A stretch of 64,000 bases of DNA, taken from NCBI RefSeq assembly GCF_001078595.1, contig NZ_LFTY01000002.1, positions 1,384,151 to 1,448,150 of the forward strand, given 5' to 3'. Below are positions 18,124 to 25,336 of the stretch, piece by piece (position 1 is the stretch's first letter; the number at the start of each line of letters is the position of its first letter). The position numbers and the translations under genes are program-made. The stretch comes from Candidatus Rhodobacter oscarellae (GTDB taxonomy: Bacteria > Pseudomonadota > Alphaproteobacteria > Rhodobacterales > Rhodobacteraceae). The notes under the pieces are model-generated. The model saw only the letters and a list, made by a program, of their open reading frames with translations. It had not been told where the DNA came from and searched no databases.

Positions 18124-18207
18124 TGGGACCTCGACATGATGAAGAGCGCTCGTAAGTTACGCGCAAGCTATGCTACCAGGGCACGGGCTTCAACATGGAG
18201 GACGCGG

Positions 18208-18897
18208 GTGACGGCGCCAAAGGGTCAGGATTTTGCCAGCTTCTCGGCGGATTTGCGCGGACCGGCGGCGGCGGCTGAGTGGCGCGGCAACTGGGCGATG
18301 GCGCTGCTCTATCGCCGCCCCGGTATCGCGCTGGCCTGGGTGTTCGCGCAATGCGGGCTGCGCCCCAGCGCGGTCACGCTGATCGCCCTGGCGCTGGCGC
18401 TGACAATGCCGCTGCAGGCCTGGCTTGGGCCCATGTGGTTCGCGCCGTGGAGCGTTGCGCTGACGGGCATGCTGTTCCAGATCCTGGACTGCTCTGACGG
18501 CACGCTGGCCCGCGCGACCGGCCAAGCCAGCGCGCGCGGCGGCGACATGGATTTCCTCGTGGATATGGCGCAATGGGCGCTGCTTTACGTGTCGATCGGC
18601 ATCCTGGCGGATCGGGTGATGGAGACGGGCCACGCCTGGACCGCCCTGGCCGCCGGGGCCGCGTGGGCGCGGCTGATGGCGCGGGTGGTGCGCGACCGGC
18701 TGGGCAGTCACGCCGATGAAGCCCCTGCCCCTGTCGGCGGTCCCGTTGGCCTGGCAAGCCTGATCCTGGGCGGCATATCGGGCCTGCTGCCGTTCCTAGC
18801 GCTCGCCGGGGCCGGCCTGCCCTGGGCGGTTGGCTTCCTGCTGCTCTATGGGCTCCTGGACATTGCCGAGGGGCTCGCGCCGCTCTTGCGAGAATGA
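18208..18897 (+). CDS. CDP-alcohol phosphotransferase, membrane
   Basis: 229 residues. The GTG start at 18208 is chosen because GGAGGA (18197-18202) lies 5 bases upstream; the frame is open much further but there it is antisense to the nucleotidyltransferase. The full CDP-alcohol phosphotransferase motif D94xxD97Gxx A101R102, Gly111, Asp115, Asp119 is present (DCSDGTLAR then GGDMDFLVD), with about 6 TM helices. It moves a phospho-alcohol from a CDP carrier to an acceptor alcohol, or the reverse. Being divergent from the cytidylyltransferase-like gene, it may use the CDP-polyol that enzyme makes. Stop overlaps the next start (ATGA). Confidence 0.75.
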   Translation: MTAPKGQDFASFSADLRGPAAAAEWRGNWAMALLYRRPGIALAWVFAQCGLRPSAVTLIALALALTMPLQAWLGPMWFAPWSVALTGMLFQILDCSDGTLARATGQASARGGDMDFLVDMAQWALLYVSIGILADRVMETGHAWTALAAGAAWARLMARVVRDRLGSHADEAPAPVGGPVGLASLILGGISGLLPFLALAGAGLPWAVGFLLLYGLLDIAEGLAPLLRE

Positions 18898-19988
18898 GGA
18901 TCGTCCAGCTTTGCCCCTATGCGATGGACCGCCCCGGCGGGGTGCAGCGCCATGTGCGCGACCTGTCCGCCTGGCTCAACGAAAACGGGCATGAAACGCG
19001 CATCATTGCCCCGCCCTCCCCTGGGCAGGCGCCGCGCCAAAGAGGCTCCGTGACCGAGATCGGCTGCGCGCGCATGATCGGCGTGCATGGCACCGGGTTC
19101 GAAGTCAGCCTTGCCGCGCCCTGGGCGGCGCGGCGCCTGGCCCAAGAGCTGCGCGACTGGGGCGCCGATCTGGTGCATGCGCACACGCCTTGGACCCCCG
19201 CACTGGCCGGGCAGATGATCCGCGCGCTCCGGCTGCCGGTGGTGACAACCATCCACGCGACGCTCCCCGAGGCCGAAGCGCCTGGCTTGGTGGACCGATA
19301 CATCCGCTGGTCGGCGCGCCGCCACCTGAACCGCGCCGCGCGCGTGGTGGTGCCCTCGCCCGCGCCGCTGCCGATGCTAGAGCGGCTGGTGCCGGGGCTG
19401 CAGGCGCAGGTGCTGCCGCCCGCGGTGGACCTCAATGCGCATATGGCGGCCCGCACGGAGGCCACCCCACAAAGCTGCCTGTTTCTTGGCCGCTTGGAGC
19501 CCCGCAAGGGGCTGGATGTGCTGCTGAGGGCCTGGCCAAGGGTCGCCGCCGCGATACCAGGCGCGACCCTAACACTCGCAGGCGAAGGCCCAATGCACGA
19601 TGAGCTGCGCGCCATCGCCGGCGTCACCTATGCCGGGCGCCCCAGCGACGCCGAGGCCGTGCAACTGATGGCACAGGCAGAGTATTTCGTCGCCCCCGCC
19701 CCTTACGGCGAGAGCTACGGGCTGGTGCTGGCAGAGGCGATGGCGGCTGGGGCCACCCCGGTTGCGGCTGCGAATGCGGGCTACAGCCATGTGCTGCGCA
19801 ACCGGCAGGAGCTTTTGGCCCCCCCAGGGGACCCGGACGCGCTTGCCGATAAGCTGATCAGCCTGATGTCACAGGATCGCGGCCCGCAGGGTCGCGCGCC
19901 CTTAAAAGAAGCAATCCCCGCCGATGTAACCCTTGCAGCGCCCGACTATGTCAGGCTCTACACAGAGGTCCTCTCTGCGCGCCCCTGA
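18894..19988 (+). CDS. GT4 glycosyltransferase, PimA-like
   Basis: 364-residue GT-B enzyme. MRIVQLCPYAMDRPGGVQRH is very close in pattern to the N-terminus of mycobacterial PimA, the phosphatidyl-inositol mannosyltransferase. The donor-binding half has FLGRLEPRKGLDVLLRAW and PYGESYGLVLAEAMAAGATP (EX7E motif). It probably adds a hexose to an inositol-phosphate lipid on the cytoplasmic face. It is translationally coupled to the CDP-alcohol phosphotransferase. The 3' end overlaps the convergent desaturase-like gene by 31 bases. Confidence 0.7.
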   Translation: MRIVQLCPYAMDRPGGVQRHVRDLSAWLNENGHETRIIAPPSPGQAPRQRGSVTEIGCARMIGVHGTGFEVSLAAPWAARRLAQELRDWGADLVHAHTPWTPALAGQMIRALRLPVVTTIHATLPEAEAPGLVDRYIRWSARRHLNRAARVVVPSPAPLPMLERLVPGLQAQVLPPAVDLNAHMAARTEATPQSCLFLGRLEPRKGLDVLLRAWPRVAAAIPGATLTLAGEGPMHDELRAIAGVTYAGRPSDAEAVQLMAQAEYFVAPAPYGESYGLVLAEAMAAGATPVAAANAGYSHVLRNRQELLAPPGDPDALADKLISLMSQDRGPQGRAPLKEAIPADVTLAAPDYVRLYTEVLSARP

Positions 19989-21064
19989 CAGCGCTCCGCG
20001 TTATCCTCATCGTGCAATGGCGAGCCCCGGCTGGCGGTAAAATCACCCCGGATATGGTCCAGCCAATAGCCAAAATAGCTCTTCTCGGCGCGGATATCGA
20101 ACACCTCCGGTGCAGTGCGCGTCAGCTTTGGCAACCGGGTCCAGGCCACGTTAGGGAAGGTGTGGTGCTCGTTGTGATAGCCGGTGTTGAAGAGCGGCAG
20201 GTTGATCCAACCATAGGTCGAGCGGCTGGGCGCGGTGTCATCCGTGCCCTCATGCTCTGACAGCGACTGGCCCAGGTTCCAGATCCCGAGCTTGCCCAGG
20301 AAAAGCGACAGCGCCCACAGGTGATAGAGCAGCGCCCAGGGCCCGAATAGCAGCAGCAGCATGATGTTCGACGCCAGCGACGCCGCGATGAACACGCGCA
20401 CCTGCCAGCGTGGCGGCCTGGTGGCCTCGATCACCCGCTCGGGGTCCTTCTGCGGGCGACCAGAGATCCAGGCATTCATGCGCGGCAGCACCTCGTCCCC
20501 GATCAGGAACCCAAGCGGCAGGCCGTGGATCACAAGCGTCAGACCCGTCAGCAGGCGCTGGATGATGGGGTTGTCGTGGCGCAGCTGCATCCGCGATTGG
20601 AAGGCGCAGATGTCCTCGTGCTCATAGTCGCGCTCGTAATCGCCGATGAATGGGTGATGCGAGGTGATGTGCTCGTGCTGGTAGGTCAGCTGCTTGCCGT
20701 AGCTACCCAGGATCCATTCGAGCCCGAGATCGAACAAAAGCTTGGGGCGCTCGGCGCGAAATATCAGCTTATGCGCGGTCTCATGCACCAGCGATCCGGC
20801 GGCGTGGATCGCGATCTGACCCCAAAAGAAGGCGGCGATGAAGATCACCCAGATCGGCGCGCCCGAGACCGCCCAGGCCATGCCCCAATGCGCCGCAAGG
20901 ATCACGGGCAACGCAAACACGGTGCGCGGATCGGCGCCCGAGACCTCCTTTAGCTCGGGATGGGCGGCAATCGCCTGACGCCGCAAGTCATTATGGCGCC
21001 GCGCCTGCGGCGAGATCCCGGCTTTCTTTCCGCCGGAGGGGAGCTGGCTGGGGGACTGGTCCAT
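19958..21064 (-). CDS. Sphingolipid delta-4-desaturase-like membrane protein
   Basis: 368 residues with three histidine boxes: HETAH (94-98), HEHITSHH (130-137) and HNEHH (297-301), plus 4-6 TM helices. The N-terminal stretch RRQAIAAHPELKEVSGADP matches the Lipid_DES segment of DEGS/DES1 proteins, and FNTGYHNEHHTFPNVAWTRL matches their third box (FNVGYHNEHHDFPNIPG). DES1 desaturates or hydroxylates C4 of dihydroceramide using a diiron site. The middle box has one extra residue compared with HxxHH. ATG at 21064 is favoured; a GTG at 21103 would add 13 residues. A general fatty-acid desaturase is the alternative. Confidence 0.72.
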   Translation of the reverse strand: MDQSPSQLPSGGKKAGISPQARRHNDLRRQAIAAHPELKEVSGADPRTVFALPVILAAHWGMAWAVSGAPIWVIFIAAFFWGQIAIHAAGSLVHETAHKLIFRAERPKLLFDLGLEWILGSYGKQLTYQHEHITSHHPFIGDYERDYEHEDICAFQSRMQLRHDNPIIQRLLTGLTLVIHGLPLGFLIGDEVLPRMNAWISGRPQKDPERVIEATRPPRWQVRVFIAASLASNIMLLLLFGPWALLYHLWALSLFLGKLGIWNLGQSLSEHEGTDDTAPSRSTYGWINLPLFNTGYHNEHHTFPNVAWTRLPKLTRTAPEVFDIRAEKSYFGYWLDHIRGDFTASRGSPLHDEDNAERCQGRAERTSV

Positions 21065-21145
21065 GATCGTCCTGTTTGTCTTTGGCGACCATAGCGGCGC
21101 CACGGCGCAAGAGGAAGAGAGGCCGTGTCGCGCCTTCCGAGCCCC

Positions 21146-22108
21146 TCAGGCAGGGTGGGTCTTCTCCCAGGGCGCGGCGTCCGGGAACTTGGCCTGCAGC
21201 CAGCCACGCACCAGGCGCTCCACCCGCGGGTTGGGCCGCGCGCCAAAGCTGTCATTCAACGCGATGCTCAGCGGGCGCCGCAGGTCCAGGCGTTTGAGCT
21301 GCGCCCAGGTCCAGGGCAGGAAGTTCTCTAGGCTGGCATAGCCCTCGACGCGCCGGGCGTCTTCCATCGGCGCCAGCTGGGCCGCCCCTGTCGCGGCCAT
21401 CACAAGCGGCACGAACACCTCGGGCGGCACGCCGTCGCCCGCCCGAAAGCGCGCATTCCGCGTCGCGGCAAAGAGATCGTCATAGTCCGACGCGATCGCC
21501 GCCATGGCCTCGCGGTCAAACATCTGCGGCCCATGCAGGACCTGGCGCCGCGGGCCCGGCCCGAACCGCTGCGAGAGCACCGCATCCGCATGCGCCAGCG
21601 CCAGGTTCCAGGGGCTTGACGTCGCGGGGTTAAGCTTGTCTTGCGGCAGGATCCAATGCCGCCCGAGATTGACAATGGCGCGCCCATCTTCGGCCAGCAA
21701 AGCGCCCAGCAGGGCGTTGGAATTGGCCAGAAAGTCGTCCTCGAAATACACAAACCGCCGCGCCAGACCGGGCAGCATGTGCAGGTGGCTGACAATCGCA
21801 AAGCTAGAGAAGGTCGGCAGGATCTCGGGCGCCATGACTTGGTCATGGTGCACGACGCGGATCTTTGGATGCGCGGCGTCCAGCCAGGGCGGCACCTGCG
21901 GCCGGCAGGTCAGCAGGTAGATCCGGCGCGCCTGCGGCAGGTGCTTGGCCACCGAACGCATCGAATAGCGGATCAGGTCCAGATTATCCCGCGTGCGGTT
22001 GGGGTTGAGGTCGCGCTTGTCCGCTGAGTAGCGGTTCAGCTCGTCCAGGTAGCCCGGAAAGCTGTCATCCACCCAAGTGTATACCACATCGAATTCAGCG
22101 TCGGTCAT
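21146..22108 (-). CDS. Stealth-family sugar-phosphate transferase
   Basis: 320 residues. The conserved region 1 motif DVVYTWVDDSFP and region 2 RDNLDLIRYSMRSVAKHLP are those of Stealth proteins, whose members include capsule hexose-1-phosphate transferases and the human GlcNAc-1-phosphotransferase; FVYFEDDFLANS and the C-terminal NDSFGARPNPRV also fit. It would pass a sugar phosphate from a nucleotide sugar to a hydroxyl. GAGGGGG lies before the ATG at 22108. Placed in the lipid cluster, head-group decoration is likely; capsule synthesis is the alternative. Confidence 0.75.
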   Translation of the reverse strand: MTDAEFDVVYTWVDDSFPGYLDELNRYSADKRDLNPNRTRDNLDLIRYSMRSVAKHLPQARRIYLLTCRPQVPPWLDAAHPKIRVVHHDQVMAPEILPTFSSFAIVSHLHMLPGLARRFVYFEDDFLANSNALLGALLAEDGRAIVNLGRHWILPQDKLNPATSSPWNLALAHADAVLSQRFGPGPRRQVLHGPQMFDREAMAAIASDYDDLFAATRNARFRAGDGVPPEVFVPLVMAATGAAQLAPMEDARRVEGYASLENFLPWTWAQLKRLDLRRPLSIALNDSFGARPNPRVERLVRGWLQAKFPDAAPWEKTHPA

Positions 22109-22216
22109 GGCGCCCCCTCGCGCTGTCTTCGGCCAGTGGGCGACGCTTTGCAAGCCGGGTGCTTGCCTTCACGCATGGCATTGGGCAGAACCGCCACAAA
22201 AGGCATTGGGGATTAA

Positions 22217-23770
22217 ATGATAAAGACCGATCTGATCATCGCCGCAGATTTCGGCACGTCCGGGGTGAAGATCGGCGTTGTGGACGGCGACATGCACCTT
22301 GTTGCCCGCGCAGTAGAGCCCTACCCGCTTCACCTGCCGGGTCCCAGCCAGGCCGAGCAACTGCCTGAAGATTGGTGGGCCGGCTTCGCAAGAGGCGTCG
22401 GGCGGCTTTCCGCGGAGGTGCCAGATCTTGCCACGCGCTGCCAGGCGATGGTGTTCTGCGCGCAGATGGCCGGGCTCGTTTGCGCCGATGCCAATGGCGC
22501 AGCACTACGCCCCGCCTTGGTTTGGCTCGACAAGCGCTCTGCCCCGCTGATGCAGAACGTGCTGGGCGGCTGGCCGCGTGTCTCTGGCTACGGGTTGGGC
22601 ACCCTTGCGCGATGGCTGCCGGTGGCCAATGGCGCCCCAAGCCATAACGGCATGGACCCGATCGGAAAGATGCTGTGGATCAAGCAGAACGAGCCGCGCG
22701 TCTACGAGAATTCCGCATATCTTCTGGATGTGAAGGACTGGCTGGTGCACCGCGCGACGGGCGCTTTTGCGACAACCGCGGACAGCGCGAACCTGACCTG
22801 GCTGATGGACACCCGCCCGGGGCGCGAGGGCTGGTCGACCGCCCTGGCAAAGCGCGTCGGGCTGGACCTGGAGAAGCTGCCACCGATTGTGGATGGCGGC
22901 TCGGTCGTGGGCGCGTTGACACAGGCGGCCGCGGCGCAGCTTGGCTTGCGCGCCAGCACGCCCGTCGTTGCGGGCGGCGGAGACGTCACGGCCACGGCGC
23001 TGGGCTCTGGCGCGGTGGATGACGGCGCGCTGCATATCTGCCTGTCGACCTCAAGCTGGGTCAGCGGCTTCTTCAAGCGCCGGGTGCTGTCGGTTTCGTC
23101 CTCTTACGCCACGATCACGTCATCGCTGGGCTTTCGCCCGCTGCTGATCGCGACGCAGGAGAACGCAGGGGCCGCGCTGCATTGGCTGGCCGAGGGGTTC
23201 GACCCCCGCCAACGCGACGCCGGTGAAGGCCTAGAGGAGTTCTACGACGATTACGGTGCGCCCGAGCTGGATGATCCGTTCTTTGTGCCTTGGCTCTCGG
23301 GCGAGCGCGTGCCCGTCGACGACGAGCGCCTGCGCGGCGCCTTCATAGGCCTGGCGCTGCGCCACGGCCTAAAGGAGATCAAGCGCAGCGTGATCGAAGG
23401 CGTCGCCCTAAACACGCGCTGGGCCTTTGAAAAAGTCGCCGCCGAGCGCGACGCCCGCAGCGATGGCACCATACCGCTGGTGGGGGGCGCGGCGCAGAAC
23501 CCGCATCTGGCACAGGCGCTCTCGGACGCGCTGAACCGCCCGATTGCGGTCGGATATGCGCGCATGAGCGGTGTGCTGGGGGCCGCCTCGATGGCCGCGC
23601 CGGCGCTGAAATGGTATGAGACGCCCTGGGAGGCCGCCAAGGTGGTCAACGGCCGCGAGGGTCCCACCTACCTGCCCGACCCCGCGCGGGTCGCTATGAT
23701 GCGCGAGCGCTACGAACGCCTATCGACCATACGCACCGGGCTGGTGAAGCTATACAAAAAAGGGGGCTAG
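22217..23770 (+). CDS. FGGY-family carbohydrate kinase
   Basis: 517 residues, two actin-like ATPase lobes. N-terminal phosphate loop AADFGTSGVKIGVVDGD, and the C-terminal lobe with VVAGGGDVTATALGSGAV and PLVGGAAQNPHLAQAL. Family members phosphorylate xylulose, glycerol, ribulose or other polyols. The substrate cannot be read from sequence. It lies 7 bases before a CDP-alcohol phosphotransferase and may supply a phosphorylated polyol for it. Confidence 0.7.
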   Translation: MIKTDLIIAADFGTSGVKIGVVDGDMHLVARAVEPYPLHLPGPSQAEQLPEDWWAGFARGVGRLSAEVPDLATRCQAMVFCAQMAGLVCADANGAALRPALVWLDKRSAPLMQNVLGGWPRVSGYGLGTLARWLPVANGAPSHNGMDPIGKMLWIKQNEPRVYENSAYLLDVKDWLVHRATGAFATTADSANLTWLMDTRPGREGWSTALAKRVGLDLEKLPPIVDGGSVVGALTQAAAAQLGLRASTPVVAGGGDVTATALGSGAVDDGALHICLSTSSWVSGFFKRRVLSVSSSYATITSSLGFRPLLIATQENAGAALHWLAEGFDPRQRDAGEGLEEFYDDYGAPELDDPFFVPWLSGERVPVDDERLRGAFIGLALRHGLKEIKRSVIEGVALNTRWAFEKVAAERDARSDGTIPLVGGAAQNPHLAQALSDALNRPIAVGYARMSGVLGAASMAAPALKWYETPWEAAKVVNGREGPTYLPDPARVAMMRERYERLSTIRTGLVKLYKKGG

Positions 23771-23777
23771 CCGCGCC

Positions 23778-24389
23778 ATGATCGACGGGCTGATGAAGGA
23801 CGTTATCGACCCATTATGGGAGCGCATGGCGCAGCCGCTGGTGCGCGCGGGTCTTACGCCAAACCAAGTGACGGCGGCGGGGTTGGCGCTTATCTTGCTG
23901 GCCTCCGGCGCGTATCTTCTCCATCAGAGCGCCTGGGTCTTTGGCCTCACCCTGGCGGTGGCCTTCGCCTTTGACGCGCTCGACGGCGCGGTGGCACGCC
24001 AACGCGGCATGATGACGAAGCTCGGCGGGTATTTTGATGCGATGGTGGACCGCTACCAAGAGCTGGTCGTGCTTGGCGCGATCGCTTGGGTCAGCGGGCA
24101 TTGGGCCCTGGCGCTTCTGGGCTTCTCTGGGGCGATGCTGACGAGCTACGCCAAGGCGCGCACAGCCATTGAGGTGCCCGTGGACAACGCCGCCTGGCCG
24201 GACCTCTTTGAGCGGCTGGAGCGCGTCATCTACCTTTGCGTGATGCTGGTCCTGGTGGGGGTGACCGGCGCGGATTGGCTTCTGGCGAGCGGATTGGCGC
24301 TCTACGCGGCGCTTTGCCATTTCACGGCGCTGCAACGGATGCGCCGGGCCGCCGCCCTTCTGGCGGCCGTCGACGCAGACAAGCCCTAG
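23778..24389 (+). CDS. CDP-alcohol phosphotransferase (inositol-phosphate lipid synthase-like)
   Basis: 203 residues, about 6 TM helices. Complete motif: Asp66, Asp69, Gly70, Ala73, Arg74 (DALDGAVAR), then Gly83, Asp87, Asp91. The N-terminus LVRAGLTPNQVTAAGL and the arrangement resemble archaetidylinositol-phosphate and PI-phosphate synthases, which join a CDP-lipid to inositol 1-phosphate. With ino1 and a CdsA-like gene in the same cluster this is the most plausible inositol-lipid-forming step. It is the second such transferase in the cluster, so two different condensations probably occur. Confidence 0.7.
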   Translation: MIDGLMKDVIDPLWERMAQPLVRAGLTPNQVTAAGLALILLASGAYLLHQSAWVFGLTLAVAFAFDALDGAVARQRGMMTKLGGYFDAMVDRYQELVVLGAIAWVSGHWALALLGFSGAMLTSYAKARTAIEVPVDNAAWPDLFERLERVIYLCVMLVLVGVTGADWLLASGLALYAALCHFTALQRMRRAAALLAAVDADKP

Positions 24390-24443
24390 CGGGAATGCGC
24401 GCCGGCTTCGTCGCTCGAGCGCCGGGCCCCATACCCTGTGTCG

Positions 24444-25250
24444 TTAACGGCGCCGCAACTTATCGACATGCGCCGTTAGAAGCACGAAAAGAAAGGTTGA
24501 GATCAGCGCCGGTTCCGTAAGTGCGTAGATCAGATGCAGCTGCGGGGCCTGATCAAAGCTCCAGACGTCTTTGGCCAGAAATAATCCGAGATATGCAAGG
24601 GTGAGCGCAATGGCGATCAAACTCAATACGTAACGCACACGCACCCAGAACCTACGCAACAAACCGTCCCGTTCCAGGGCTGCAAGCTCCACGGGGGCGC
24701 GCAGCAGGGCTCGGTTAAGGTTGAAATACAGGGCGTTAATCAGCGCTTGACTGACAAAAAACATGTAGCTGCCCATCATGTGCATTTCGCTGAATTCCGC
24801 GCCGCGATACCGGCTAAGAACCACCATTCCCACCCCCGAGAGGACCTGCAAGGGCGCGATGCCACAGGCCGTCAGACCAAACAGGCGCCGCAGATCGGAC
24901 CCCGTATCGGGCAATGCGCGGGCGATCCGCACATAGTGCAGCACCAAAAGGCTCACCCCCACCGACAGGCACACCGCAGATAGGGTGATCCATACCGAGA
25001 ATACCTGCCCGATGAACTCCGGCGTAATGGCCCGGCTGATGGTTGGCGGCTCGAAATAGACCTCGCGGTGGGTCTCAATGAACCATGCGCGGGCGTAGTA
25101 GATCCAGAAATTCACAACCACGAAGGCCGCGCCGTTCAAAACCGCCGCAAGCACGATAATGCGCGGGACGCGTCCGCTTCTGTCGTGGCTTGTGCTTGCC
25201 GTTCCATCAACCATGGGTGCGGTTTTATGGCCCTTCGCAAGCCCCGTCAC
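24444..25250 (-). CDS. Frag1/DRAM/Sfk1 (PGAP2)-like membrane protein
   Basis: 268 residues, about six TM helices, with a first loop ending EPPTISRAITPEF before the second TM. That placement of PTIS, and the overall six-helix layout, resemble the Frag1/DRAM/Sfk1 family; its eukaryotic members PGAP2 and CWH43 remodel GPI lipids, including ceramide replacement. The match is weak and rests on layout and a short motif. Alone on the minus strand between the CDP-alcohol transferase and the ABC exporter. Confidence 0.4.
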   Translation of the reverse strand: MTGLAKGHKTAPMVDGTASTSHDRSGRVPRIIVLAAVLNGAAFVVVNFWIYYARAWFIETHREVYFEPPTISRAITPEFIGQVFSVWITLSAVCLSVGVSLLVLHYVRIARALPDTGSDLRRLFGLTACGIAPLQVLSGVGMVVLSRYRGAEFSEMHMMGSYMFFVSQALINALYFNLNRALLRAPVELAALERDGLLRRFWVRVRYVLSLIAIALTLAYLGLFLAKDVWSFDQAPQLHLIYALTEPALISTFLFVLLTAHVDKLRRR

Positions 25251-25336
25251 CCCCGTTTGTGCGATTGACCGCCATATACTGATATGATTTCAGCGGCATG
25301 GGCCTGCCGCATTGGCCGGGTAACAAGGGAAGCATT

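Noticed and set aside
17590-18207. Open frame extending the CDP-alcohol phosphotransferase upstream
   Set aside because: It is antisense to the nucleotidyltransferase gene. The GTG at 18208 has a good ribosome site and the right length.
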